NCBI GenBank assembly: GCA_033065855.1 | Contig: JAVXUO010000836.1 | Span: 1-64,000 of the forward strand | Source of the DNA: Escallonia rubra | Lineage: Eukaryota; Streptophyta; Magnoliopsida; Escalloniales; Escalloniaceae | Direction: 5' to 3' | DNA length: 64,000 nucleotides | Shown: positions 47,661 to 60,100 of the stretch, in pieces | How positions within the stretch are numbered: position 1 is the first letter of the stretch | Layout of the letters: each line of letters opens with the position of its first letter | Made by a program: the position numbers and the translations under genes | Notes under the pieces: generated by a model | Database searches by the model: none | What the model was told of the DNA's origin: nothing | Seen by the model: the letters and a program-made list of their open reading frames with translations, nothing else

Positions 47661-48170
47661 AAAGGTAAAAAAAAAAAAAACGGCTTGGCTTTAAAACTTG
47701 AGCTTGAGAAATTTTATGATAGAGTCAGTTGGAAATTTTCGGAAGAAACATTTTTTGAGATGGATCTGCGGACAGTACAGATTTCTTTTATTATGTGTAA
47801 CATTATGTCTAACCAATTCTATATCCTCTGGAATGGTGAAAGGGCGGATAATCTCACCCCATCGTGCTGACTCCCACAAGGTTATCTTCTTTCACCCTAT
47901 TTGTTTATTGTTTACGAAATGACACATTTGATCGATGAGCGTGTCTTTAGAAGGATTGGAAATTGATCTGACCAGCAATAGGTGGCCCGAAAATTTATCA
48001 CGTACTTCTGATCGACGACTTTTTACACTTTCCAAAGACACCCATTGAGCTATTGTTAGTTCGCAAGGTGATGGACCAGTTTTGCGATGCAGCTGGCCAG
48101 AAAGTGAACTTACAAAAGTTGAAATTGTACCTATCAATTCAAAGCCAGAGCGTTGACATTATCATGCCAA
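47661..48170 (+). pseudogene. LINE (L1-type) reverse transcriptase relic, second half
   Basis: NGLALKLELEKFYDRVSW is the L1 RT A-motif block; FYILWNGE and PQGYLLSPYLF follow. The catalytic FADD site is present as LLIDDFLHF and later VNLQKLKLYLS. Several stops. It aligns just downstream of the 43995-44385 half, so both are probably one insertion split later. Confidence 0.72.
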
Positions 48171-48544
48171 GTTCCACTCATTAGCAACTTGGGGCGATAC
48201 TTAGTTATTCCATTATTGCATGAACTTGGTAGGAGCAACCCCTAGAACTATGTGGGGTGCTTGGACATAGCATTGAGAGTTGTCACCTTCCATTGCGGGT
48301 TATGAGGGATCAACTAGAACTAACATGCCTCCGTTATGCTTCTGATGATAGGATTAAAATGATGGCTTTTCGTGATAAACCATGCTTCAGAGCTGCCTTA
48401 CGGGCTTTTGCAAACACTAATTAGAATCGCACTAATTGGTCGCCTAAGGATATTGAAATTTGGAGCTGGAGCCGAAAACTCATTGCCTAAGAGCCGGAGT
48501 CAATAGTAACAACGATTGATCGCTTAGGCCAATGAGGAGGAATA
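48171..48544. other. No recognisable feature
   Basis: Short broken frames only. Confidence 0.4.
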
Positions 48545-48985
48545 AAGTAACCTCGTCGTTGCCAGAGCCCCCAAGACGAATTGAAAGGGTCGACGGACAG
48601 GCCGTATATCTAGATGCTGGAGCCCTCAAGACAAGTTGATAGGGTCGTCTAGACATATGAAAGAAAATATTGCCTATTGCCAGAGCCCTCAAGATTAGTT
48701 GAGAGGGTCGATAAACAAGATGAAAATAACCTTCGCTATTGGCGGAGCCCCCAAGATGAGTTGAAAGGGTCGACAGACAAAGTGGAGTAGTACTCCTAGA
48801 AGCCAGAGCCCCCAAGAGGAGTTGAAAGGGTCATTCAGATATACAAAAAGGTAATCTTGCCTGTTGTTCGATCCCCAAGACGAGTTGAAAGGGTTGACAG
48901 ACAAGATAAAAATAACTTTGGCCGTTCCCGAAGCTCCCAAGACAAGTTGAAAGGGTTGACATACAAAGTTGTATATCTAAAGGTC
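48545..48985 (+). repeat. Minisatellite, about 60-bp units x 7
   Basis: Each unit contains GAGCCCCCAAGACGAGTTGAA then AGGGTCGACAGACA, at about 48566, 48627, 48683, 48744, 48805, 48867 and 48929. The copia element is inserted at its edge; the right flank (61862 on) has a related CGGAGCCAACAATG motif. Confidence 0.85.
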
Positions 48986-49002
48986 GGAGCGAACAACATG
49001 TC

Positions 49003-50266
49003 TGTTAACCCTACGGTTATTTAACCTAGGATTATATTTGGTTTTGATGATAACTAACATTGATGTTTATGTTGTCTAAACATGTATTGAGTTGATGAAG
49101 AAATAGGAACAATCTTATACTCATGCAAACGGACATCTAGACGAGCAAATCGAACGAAGACATTCAATGAATCGCTCCAAAGAAGAACTTCGTCGATCGT
49201 ATTTTACAATACTTTTATTTCCTTCTTTGTAAACTAGATATAGAGAGATGATCGTTACGATGACTGTATACCTAGAACTTGCCCATAGGTTTCCCTTGCA
49301 TGCATAAAAGTTTTTCATTCTTTAAAAACTAGGAAACTGCATTTTCTGGAATGCAGTCAACTGCAATACTTCCAGTAGCCTATTACAGTCGACTGCATTT
49401 GGATTACAGTCGACTGCAAGTTGGAAATTTGAATTTCCAATTGCTACTTTGGGATTACAGTCGACTGCAATGGTGCATTACAGTCGACTGCATTTACCGT
49501 TTTGGCGCATTTAATGCTCCACCTACTCCAAACGGTCATATTAATTCCCAACTATATAAATATTCATCTTGGGCTTAGTTTTGATTCATCAATTGCATTC
49601 AAAGCTCTCTTATCTTTCATATACTCAAAGATCAAAGCAATTGTTCAATCTTTCTTGTTTTTCATTGATTTCTCATCCATTTTAAGAGAGCATTTATTGT
49701 GAGCTTACATTTGAGAGATATACACTTTCATATGTCATCATACACTCATCTCTCTTGTTCTAGTCCTTAAACTTGTATTCATCTACTTTTAGAGAGTGAA
49801 ATCTTGTACACAATTCTTCATCTAAAGGTTCTTGTATCAAAGCTTGGGGTTGTCAAGCTTTGGAGCTTTGGGATTGTCAAAGCTTGTTCTTGATGTGGGC
49901 ATAGCATCAAGGGATTTTAAGAGGTTCGATCTTGACCCATAAGGAAGATCATACTAGTGGATTCTAGGGCCTTTCAAGGGACTTCCTTGAAGGGGTGGAC
50001 GTAGGCTTGAGGGTATCAAGCCGAACCATTTAAATCTCCTTGTCAAGTATCTCTAAACACTTCTCTCTTTACTTTATCATTTTACATTTGTGTTGAGATT
50101 GGCTAGTTTGCTTACTTGAGATATTGTGTTTGAGATTTGTTAGTTGTAGCTCTTCAAGTGTTTTTCTTATCCTCTCTAAGTTTGAAGTATTTACTTGTTA
50201 ATTTTTAAAGTAGTCTTAAACCCTATTCACCCCCCCCCCCTCTCTAGGGTTATCTTTTTGGTTTCA
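49003..50266 (+). repeat. 5' LTR of the copia element (1264 bp)
   Basis: TGTTAACCC to TTGGTTTCA. An array of ATTACAGTCGACTGCA palindromes (49340-49495) lies upstream of the TATA box (CTATATAAAT, about 49552-49561). A C run lies at about 50231-50240. Confidence 0.92.
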
Positions 50267-50268
50267 AG

Positions 50269-50281
50269 TGGTGTCAGAGCC
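50269..50281 (+). other. Primer-binding site, tRNA-iMet type
   Basis: TGGTGTCAGAGCC two bases after the 5' LTR. One change from the usual TGGTATCAGAGCC complement of initiator tRNA-Met. Confidence 0.8.
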
Positions 50282-50325
50282 TCGGCTCTTGTTATATTGG
50301 GTAACGCCAAGAGAGTTAATTGATC

Positions 50326-51254
50326 ATGACTTACATTGGAGGAATGAAGGGTAGTTCTACCACTAGGCCTCCATTGTTTAATGGGACCAATTATAGTGTG
50401 TGGAAAGTTAAGATGAAAATCTACTTAGAGTCTCAAGACTATGAGATGTGGGATATTGTTGAGAATGGCCTATTCGTTCCGATAAAGGTGATTGATAAGG
50501 TTGAAGAGCCTAAATCCAAATCGGAGTATAGTGATCATGATAAGAATATGATTTGTATGAATGCTAGAGCAAAAAATTGTCTTGTTTGTGCTTTAGACAC
50601 TAATGAACTCAATAGAGTCATTATGTGTAATTTCGCTAAGAGTATTTGGGTACTCTTTAAGTCACTCATGAAGGGACTTCTCTTCTTAGAGATTCCAAGA
50701 TGAACTTATTGTTTAGAGATTATGAGTTATTCCATCTGCTTCCAAATGAATCCGTTACGGATATGAATACTCGTTTTACTAACATTGTGAACCCTTTGAA
50801 GCAATTAGGCAAAGAATTCACTAATGGTGATCTTGTAAGAAAGGTGATTAGATCCTTACCAAGAGCTTGGAATGCAAAGATCACCGCCATCCAAGAATCA
50901 AAGAATCTCAATATCTTTCCTCTTGATGAATTGATGTGCTCTCTCATGACGTACGAAATGCAACTCAAGACATTTGATCAAGAGGACGTCAAGAAGAAGC
51001 CTACATCAATTGCTCTTAAAGCTTCATCTTCAAACCTTTAGTCAAGTAATGATGATGAAGAATTTGATGAAGAGGATATTGCAATGGTTGCAAAGAACTT
51101 CAAGAAGTTCTTAAGATTTAGAAAGAATGATGGGAGAATGCAACAAAATGCTAGCAACGAAGAGAAGCTTTGCTACAAATGCCACAAGCCGGGACACATG
51201 AAGATGGATTGTGCTATCTACAAAAGGGAGAAGAAGAAAAAAAGAGATGTATGA
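50326..51254 (+). pseudogene. copia gag, broken
   Basis: ATG at 50326. N-terminal motif PPLFNGTNYSVWKVKMKIYL is the typical copia gag start (UBN2-type domain). A frameshift near 50660-50690 and a TAG at 51039-51041 interrupt it. A CCHC zinc knuckle (CYKCHKPGHMKMDC) lies at about 51171-51215, ending in TGA at 51252-51254. Further gag-like acidic sequence (51312-51516) runs up to the MITE insertion. Confidence 0.85.
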
Positions 51255-51516
51255 GAAAGAGCTAAAACAAGACAATTCTCTAAAAAAGAGAACAAGGAGA
51301 AGGAAAGAGCAATGAATACCGAACATACTCCAACATGGAGTGACTTTGATTCAAGTGATGAAGACAATGAGAAGAATGATCAAGCAAATGTATGCTTCAT
51401 GACAAATGATGAGGTAAACTCTTCTTCCGGTAGTGATAGTGATAATGAAAGCTTTGAAGATGCTTATGATAGCTTATATGAGGAATCCAAGAAAATTTTC
51501 AAGAAAAATATTATTT

Positions 51517-52816
51517 GGGATAATATCATTTTACTCCCCTGAACTATCCCCGTTTTGTTATTTTGGTCCCTGAACTTTAAAATTCGTTAAATCAGTCCAT
51601 GTACTTTGTGCCGTCATCAATTTAGTCCCTCCGTTAGCATTTCTGTTAAAACTCGGGGGTATTTTAGTCAAATAATGAAAAAATATGGGATAATACCATT
51701 TTAGTCCCCTGAACTATCCCCGCTTTTTTTATTTTGGTCCTTGTACTTTAAAATTCGTTAAATCAGTCCCTGTACTTTGCATCGTCATTAATTTAGTCCC
51801 TCCGTTAGCATTTCTGTTATAAATTTAGGGATATTTTAGTCAAGCCCTAGCCTTATAGTCCTCAACCTCTCCCACTTACCTTTCTCTCTCTTCTACCTTC
51901 CCCGTCTTCCTTTCCTCCCTCTCTTCTCCATCCTAGCAGCCACCACCAAAATCATGAACTCCTAATTTCATCCCTTTAAAACTAAACCCATCAATCATCT
52001 TCCACTACAATTACATATGACTCACCACATGGAACATCCCTTACCTGATTTAACATACCCTTCCTCCTCCCTCCCAACACCAACACCCCAATTACAGCAA
52101 AGGAAACTAGGAAGCCCACCCAATTCCTTCCATTCTTAGATCTGCAACGAAAATTGACAAGAATCTGCAAAGGAAACCCAGGAAGGTCACCCATCTCTAT
52201 GGAGGGCTTATGCATTCCACCAATTGCTAGAGAAAAGGCGGAAGCGGTGATGGTTGATTTACGGTGGTCGCAGCAGATGTGAAGGAAAAAGAATGGGGGA
52301 TAGTGGGGGGTTAATGGCAGGTATGATGAATAGGTCTTCTTGTGGCTGAGAATGGTGGTGATTGAACGGCTGGTGGTGATGGTTGATTTATGGTGGTGGT
52401 AGCAATGGTGGAAAGGCGGGGGGGGGGGGGAGGGGGTGGTGTGGTTTGGGGGAAGGCAGAAAAGGGAAGATATATGAATTTTTTTTCATTATTTGACTAA
52501 AATACCCCCTAGTTTTAACAGAAATGCTAACGGAGGGACTAAATTAATGACGATGCAAAGTACAGGGATTGATTTAACGAATTTTAAAGTACAGGGACCA
52601 AAATAAAAAACGGGGATAGTTCAGGGGACTAAAATAGTATTATCCCATATTTTTTCATTATTTGACTAAAATACCCCCGAGTTTTAACAAAAATGCTAAC
52701 GGAGGGACTAAATTGATGACGGCACAAAGTACATGGACTGATTTAACGAATTTTAAAGTTCAGGGACCAAAATAACAAAACGGGGATAGTTCAGGGGAGT
52801 AAAATGGTATTATCCC
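51517..52816. mobile_element. Mutator-like long-TIR MITE, copy 3 (1300 bp), in copia gag
   Basis: Same termini as copies 1 and 2, with exact 9-bp duplication ATATTATTT at 51508-51516 and 52817-52825. More diverged: the first internal frame of copies 1 and 2 has an early stop here (about 51961), and terminal repeats are longer. Confidence 0.92.
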
Positions 52817-53410
52817 ATATTATTTTGTCTAAGAAATTCCTTGAATCTAATAAGAAAATTGAGAAGTTGATAATGGAAAATAATAAGTTGCATGCCAAGA
52901 ATGAATGCATCTCCAACCATTTATATGTGAAATATGTGAATAACCATTTGGTTGAATTATTTGTTAACACTCCTAACTCAAAGCAAATCTCTTCCAAAAC
53001 ATTGGCTTTAGAAAAACAAAATGAAGATTTAAAAGTTGAGATTTGTGATTTGAAAAAAAGTCTTTAAAAAATTTGTTGATGGTCAAAACAATTTGGATGT
53101 CATGCTTGGATGCCAAAGAATTGGCCTAAACAAAGGTGGTCTTGGATTAGATCCCATGGCCATGCCTCCTAAAATTTTGCAACAACAAGCTAGGTTGAAT
53201 ATTCATACAAAACGACCAAAGAACTATTGCACACACTTTACACATTGCGGTTGGTGCAACAAGAAAGGGCATACGACTAATCATTGTCCTTGTAGAATTG
53301 TTTTTGTTAGAGGTAGAAAGAAAATGTGGATTGTGAAAGGTCAAGAATACAAATGCAAGACTAACACCCAAGGACCCAAGAAAATTTGGGTACCAAAAGT
53401 CACTACTTGA
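52817..53410 (+). pseudogene. copia gag C-terminal region after the MITE
   Basis: Coiled-coil-like sequence (LESNKKIEKLIMENNKLHAK), a stop/frameshift near 53066, then a second CCHC knuckle (CGWCNKKGHTTNHC, about 53247-53290) and the spacer motif QGPKKIWVPKV, stop at 53408-53410. Confidence 0.8.
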
Positions 53411-55091
53411 TTTGTGTTTATATGTATGTCTCAAAGTAAAATCTTGTAGCAAGAAGTGGATTCTTGATAGTGGATGCTCAAGACATATGACCGGCAACAT
53501 ATCTCTTTTCACCTCGATTGATCTTAAAGAAGGAGAAAACGTAACCTTTGGTGAAAATTCTCAAGGAAAAATCAAAGGTAAAGAAACTATTGGTAAGGAA
53601 CCAAATTCAATTGAGAATGTGTTATATGTTGAAGGATTGAAGCATAACTTGCTAAGTATTAGTCAATTTAGTGATAAAGGTTTTAAAGTTATCTTTGAGG
53701 CTTCGCATTGCACTATACTATCTTTGAAGAACAATGAAACTATTTTGGTAGGTAGTAGAGATAATAATGTTTACTCTATTCAATTAAATGATTTAGCTAA
53801 CCAAGATGTCAAGTGTCTTAGTGCTATTAGTGAAACATCTTAGCTTTGGCATCGAAGACTTGGTCACATGCACATGGAGCATTTGAAGGATATTTCAAGC
53901 AAAGAACTTGTGAGGGGTCTCCCAAAGACCAAGTTTGAGAAAGATAAATTATGTGATGTTTGTCAAATGGGTAAGCAAATGAAAGTCTCTCACAAACCGA
54001 AGAAAATGGTATCTACTTCTGGACCCTTGCAATTACTTCACATGGATTTGTTTGGACCAATCCCTACTACTAGTCTTGGTGGTAAATCATATTGTTTTGT
54101 TATTGTTGATGACTATTCTCGCTATACTTGGACTTTCTTTTTGGCTACCAAAGATGAATCTCTAAATGTCACTTCATTTGCAAAACGTGTTCAAAATTAA
54201 AAAGGTTATTTGATTACCAACATTCGAAGTGATCATGGTAGAGAATTTGAAAATTCAAAAATAGGAGCCTTGTGTGATGACTTTGGGATATCACATAATT
54301 TTTCGGCTCCTAGAACTCCTCAACAAAATGGTGTTGCCGAAATAAAGAATAGGTCTTTGCAAGAAGCGGCAAGAACAATGCTTAACGAATATGGTTTACC
54401 TGGGTACTTTTGGGCGGAGGCGGTCAATTGTGCTTGTTTTGTTCTTAATAGAGTTATCTTGCGAAATTTTTTGTTAAAAACCCCTTATGAGCTTTTTAAT
54501 GATAAGAAACCTAAGGTGAGCTTTTTTAGAGTCTTTGGTTGCAAATGCTTTGTTTTAAATACTAAGGATCACCTTAGCAAATTTGATTCCAAAACCTTTG
54601 AGGGTATTTTTCTTGGTTACTCTAATAATAGTATGGCATATAGAGTTTATAATAAAAGTACTTTGGTTGTTGAAGAATCCATTAATGTTACTTTTGATGA
54701 GACTAATCCTTTTGTTCGGAGGACTAACATGGTTAATGTAGATGATATGGACAATGACATGAGAACTTTGGACATAAGTGAAACACTACAAGGCAACCCC
54801 AAAGAAATTGATATAGGGGAGCAACAATCAAGTTCTCAAGGGGGAAACGAGGAAGAAATCAATGATGCCTCAAACTTGGACAACTCTCAAGCATTACCAA
54901 AAGATTGGACTTACAAAAAAGATCATCCAAGCGATCAAATCTTAGGTAATCCTTCGAGTGGGGTAAGAACTCGACGCTCTCTTCAACAACATGTTAATAT
55001 AGCGTTTCTTTCCCAAATTGAACCAAAGAACATCTCCGAAGCTCTACATCATGAATCTTGGATGCTTGCTATGCAAGAAGAGCTAGTTTAA
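53411..55091 (+). pseudogene. copia protease and integrase, broken
   Basis: Protease active site LDSGCSRHMTG at about 53463-53495. After TAG 53841-53843 comes the GAG-pre-integrase region with an HHCC finger (HRRLGHMHMEHL, CDVCQMGK). The integrase core has Asp in HMDLFGP, Asp in RSDHGREFEN and Glu in NGVAEIKN. TAA at 54198-54200 interrupts the core. The C-terminal part includes FGCKCFVLN and a variable acidic linker; TAA at 55089-55091 sits at the integrase/RT junction. Confidence 0.87.
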
Positions 55092-56542
55092 TTTGAAAGA
55101 AATCAAGTTTGGACCCTTGTGCCTAAACCTCAAAACTTTAGGATTATAGGCACAAAATGGATTTTTAGAAACAAACTTGATGAATCCGGAGTCGTGGTTA
55201 GAAACAAGGCTAGATTAGTGGCCCAAGGTTATAACCAAGAGGAAGGAATTGATTTTGATGAGACTTATGCACCGGTAGCTAGACTTGAATCTATTAGAAT
55301 GCTTTTAGCTTTTGCTTGCTATAGAGATTTTAAACTCTTTCAAATGGATGTCAAGAGTGCTTTTCTTAATGGTTTTATTTCGGAGGAGGTCTATGTGGCT
55401 CAACCTCCCGGCTTTGAACATGAAAAATTTTCAAACCATGTTTTCAAGCTTAGCAAAGCTCTTTATGGTTTAAAACAAGCTCCTAGAGCTTGGTATGAAA
55501 GGCTAAGTAGTTTTCTTTTAGAAAATGATTTTTCAAGAGGAAAACTTGACACCACTCTTTTTATAAAATCTAAGGGCAAGGACTTATTGTTGGTGCAAAT
55601 TTATGTTGATGATATTATATTTGGTGCTACTAATGGATCCTTGTGCGAAGAGTTTGTATGAGTAAGGAGTTTGAAATGAGCATGATGGGAGAACTCACCT
55701 TCTTCCTTGGATTGTAAATCAAACAAAGCAAGGATGGAATCTTTATCAACCAAGCCAAATACACCAAAGAGCTACTCAAGAGATTTGACATGGAAGCATC
55801 AAATGCCTTTAACACTCCTATGAGCTCTTCATTAAAGCTTGATAAAGATGAAAAGGGTAAGGATGTTGATATTAAACGCTGTCGATGTATGATCGGATCA
55901 CTCATTTACCTTACCGCAAGTAGACCCGATATAATGTTTAGTGTTTGCTTATGTGCTAGATTTCAAGCTTGTCCTAAGAAATATCATTTTGTTGCCGTCA
56001 AGAGAATCGTTAGATATCTTAAGGGCACTCATGATTTAGGGTTATGGTTTCCTAGAAACACATCTTTTTTTGACCTAATTGGTTACTCCAATGCCGACTA
56101 TGCCGGTTGTAAAACCGAGCGGAAAAGTACTAGTGGAGGTTGCCAATTCCTAGGTCACTCTCTTGTTTCTTGGAGTTCCAAAAAGCAAAACTCGGTTGCA
56201 CTCTCTACCACCGAAGCCGAATATATGGCGGTTGGTGCTTGTTGTGCACAAATTCTTTGGATGAAACAAACCCTTTTTGATTTTGGACTCAAGTATGACC
56301 ACATACCTATCTTATGTGATAACACTAGTGCCATTGACTTGAGCAAAAATCCCATCCAACATTCACGCACAAAGCACATAGAAATCAAACACCATTTTAT
56401 CCATGATCATGTGCAAAAAGGTGATATTGTTCTAGATTTCGTGGACACATATCACCAATTAGCGGATATCTTCACTAAACATTTAGATTCGAAGAGGTTT
56501 ACCACTCTTAGAAGAGAACTTGGCATGTCTTCACCTATGTGA
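55092..56542 (+). pseudogene. copia reverse transcriptase and RNase H, broken
   Basis: RT starts FERNQVWTLVPK; Asp in FQMDVKSAFLNG and the catalytic YVDDIIFG (about 55602-55625) are intact. Frame breaks near 55659-55790 (TGA at 55659-55661), then RNase H in 55790-56542 with YSNADYAGC, STTEAEYMA and DNTSAIDLSKNP, ending at TGA 56540-56542. Confidence 0.87.
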
Positions 56543-56879
56543 CTAAATGTTATATCTCTTGTGCATAATCATGCAAGTTGCACTTCTCATGCTTGAACAT
56601 TATTTAATATGCTTATAGCATGCTTTGGTTGATGTTTCTCTTTTCAAAATTATTGATTTTTTTTATATTCATTTAATCTCATTTGATTTGCACACACTCA
56701 TATTTCTAAATCCTTTACACTTCCTTTTTGTGCTATTTTTGTAAAAGGTGTTTGGTACACTTTTTGATGGGTATTCAAGTACTTATGTTTTATTGTTTGA
56801 ATGCCCTTGTTGGTAATATTGATTATCCATGTATGGATACATAAGTTGATCACTTTCACACACACCCTTGATCTTTTTT

Positions 56880-57122
56880 CAATGATGTCAAAAGGGGGAG
56901 AAAATATTGTTGATTCATACTTGTGTGGAATTGATATGAGCATATATTACTTGAGTTAGGGGGAGCCCTATATTACTTTAGATAGGGGGAGCTTTTTGTC
57001 ATAATTTCTTCTCATGACCCTTTATGGTTCATAATTGAGATTGTCATGCTTCTTTACGCTTATTATCTTATATATCTCATATTATTTGAATCAATGTTTG
57101 CCATCATAAAAAAGGGGGAGAT
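56880..57122 (+). promoter_or_regulatory. Multiple polypurine tracts before the copia 3' LTR
   Basis: AAAAGGGGGAGAAAA (about 56890), AGGGGGAGC (about 56957), AGGGGGAGC (about 56985) and the proximal AAAAAAGGGGGAGAT ending at 57122. Repeated G-tract primers of this form are a Sirevirus hallmark. Confidence 0.75.
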
Positions 57123-60100
57123 TGTTAACCCTACGATTATTTAACCTAGGATTATATTTGGTTTTGATGATAACTAACATTGATGTTTATGTTGTCTAAA
57201 CATGTATTGAGTTGATGAAGAAATAGGAACAATCTTATACTCATGCAAACGGACATCTAGACGAGCAAATCGATCAAAGACACTCAACGGATCGCTCCAA
57301 AGAAGAACTTCGTCGATCGTATTTTACAATACTTTTATTTCCTTCTTTGTAAACTAGATATAGAGAGATGATCGTTACGATGACTGTATACCTAGAACTT
57401 GCCCATAGGTTTCCCTTGCATGCATAAAAGTTTTTCATTCTTTAAAAACTAGGAAACTGCATTTTTTGGAATGCATTCGACTGCAAGTTGGGCAGTGAGG
57501 TATTACAGTCGACTGCATTGGAATGCAGTCGACTGCAATACTTCCAGTAGCCTATTACAGTCGACTGCATTTGGATTACAGTCGACTGCAAGTTGTAAAT
57601 TTGAATTTCTAACGGCTACTTTGGGATTACAGTCGACTACAATGGTGCATTACAATCGACTGCATTTACCGTTTTGGCGCATTTAATGCTCCACCTACTC
57701 CAAACGGTGATATTAATTCCCAACTCTATAAATACCCATCTTGGGCTTAGTTTTGATTCATCAATTGCATTCAAAACTCTCTTATCTTTCATATACTCAA
57801 AGATCAAAGCAATTGTTCAATTTCTCTTGTTTTTCATTGATTTCTCATCCATTTTAAGAGAACATTTACTGTGAGCTTACATTTGAGAGATATACACTTT
57901 CATAAGTCATCATACACTCATCTCTCTTGTTCTAGTCCTTAAACTTGTACTCATCTACTTTTAGAGAGTGAAATCTTGTACACAATTGTGATGCCCCGAA
58001 CCTAGATTACCCGGTTATTATTACTTATAGCGACAATTCTAGGATCATAAAAAAAATGTAACGATAACATATATTATTGATATTGATTATTGTCTCTGTC
58101 AAGGATTAACGTTAACTGATTTCTTTTTAGAGAGGCCTTCAGCGAAAATTTTATACTTATAGTTAGCGTCGATATTTTCATTCGCAGTTTTTAGTACGAA
58201 TTAGTGTAGCAGAGTCAATGATAGACCGTCAAATTCTCTTACTACGTTAACCGTTCATAAAATAACCATATTTGGGCATTTGTGTAAAAATAGTTGTTCC
58301 GGGTAGAATTTAGATGAATCATGAAATAGAAAGGGGGGGCTTTTAGTAATTCTTTGGTTTAGGGATTAATATATATTCATAAGCTACCAACACCAGCCGA
58401 CCCTAATAACTCCTCCAGCGGTTCACGGCAGGGAGATACTGAAAGGAGAAAGAAGAGAGCTTGAAGGGGAATTTTCCGGCAAGGTTCCGGCAATCGAATA
58501 GGAAATTTGGTAAGCTTCCTTATAGCTTTTCTCTCTTATTTATAGAGTTCAGTTTAAGATTCACTATTGTAATACATATATGACTGTGGGTATATGGATC
58601 TGTTGGATGTGAGGAGCTGTGAATAGGGGAAAATTTGTTGAGTGTTTATTGCATGGTGGGCACGGGTGTACGGGTTTGGAGCCATGAGCGGCCACGGCTG
58701 CCGGGGATATGAGTTGCGGCACCGCCAAGGATCATATGAGGGTAGAAGCAATTTTAGTGGCTGCGATCTAGATAGAGAAAGCAACCATGACGGGGCCGTG
58801 GGGTGTGTGTGTGAGTGATATATTCATGTATGAATTCCTGTGTACGTGAGTGGAGGAGTGAGGGAGAAGAAGGGCTGTCAAACAGCCCCATGAATGTGTG
58901 TATCTACTTTGAAGGCAGCCTGTGGGTGCGTGCGTTTGTATATGCCATGTACACAGGCGGGTACATGTTGTGAGTTTTGGGTTTGTGTGTGAATGGTGTT
59001 TTGATGTGCATGGAGGCTTATGGAGTAGGTGAATTTATGCAGTGTGTTTGGGAAGTATATGGTGAATATGAACCTGTGTGTGGAGGTGGGAATGATGGAA
59101 TTGAAATGGGTGTTTATGAAATATGGAAAGGGGTTGATGAGGCAGCCGTGGTGGCTGCCATGAAAGACTTATGGGTAACATGTTTATGGGTTTGTGTATA
59201 CCTCAGTGTATATATCAAATGGGATGTAGGAGCCATGATAACAATGGGAGCTAAGTGGGTTTTTAGAGAGAGGAAACCACTGCCGTGAGGCAGTGGGTTC
59301 ACGGCAGTGTGAAGGGAAGGTGATGGAGCGCTGTGCATTTAAATTCAAGGGTTTTATGGTTGTGAGAAAAAGGGGCATGGGGAGGACTGCCAAGAAGAGA
59401 TCCTTGAGTGGGGATTGTGCTTTGTGCGTGTGTAAGTGTGTAGTGTGGGTGTATTTTGTGGCTTTGTGAGACTGAGTGTATTAGTGTGCATTGGTGTATG
59501 TATGCCGCAAGAGAGAGAACTGCAATGAATGGGGTTTGTGGGGGGACTGCCTGTGAGTGTATATGTGATATCAGTAGATGTGTGGCTGTATAGTGGTGTA
59601 TGTTTGTGTGAATAAGTGTAATGTTTACATATTGAGGAGTATGGAGTGTATTATAGGTGTTTGAAGGTGGGGTTTTCTTTATGTGTGTGTGTGTGTCGTG
59701 TGAGAGGTTATTTCAGGGAGAACACTGCTGGGTTGATATGAAGAAGGAGATGATTGGAAGGAAAGGGTTTTGTTTTAAAATTGGACTCAAAAGTGTCGCT
59801 AAAAAGCTATCTTATTCCAGCAGTCTCTTTTCGAATTTTTAAAATCTATCTAGAAAATTATTTGGACAAAACTCAAAGAAGTAACTTATGTTAATTTTGC
59901 AAGATCTACATACAGTAAAAATTTCAGATTTTTCGGAGCTCGATAAGCATGCTAAGTAATTTTATTCGTAAAAGAGATTTCGGTGCATTTTTTTAAATAG
60001 TAAATTAAGTTATTAAATTATGATACTTTTATAATAGTCTTATGTAGCTATGATAATGTATATTCCAGAATTTCAAAAGTTTTGAAAGTCATTTGCTATT

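Noticed and set aside
58977..59288. 103-codon frame in the 3.4-kb solo LTR
   Set aside because: GT-rich LTR interior; antisense frames equally open; no motif.
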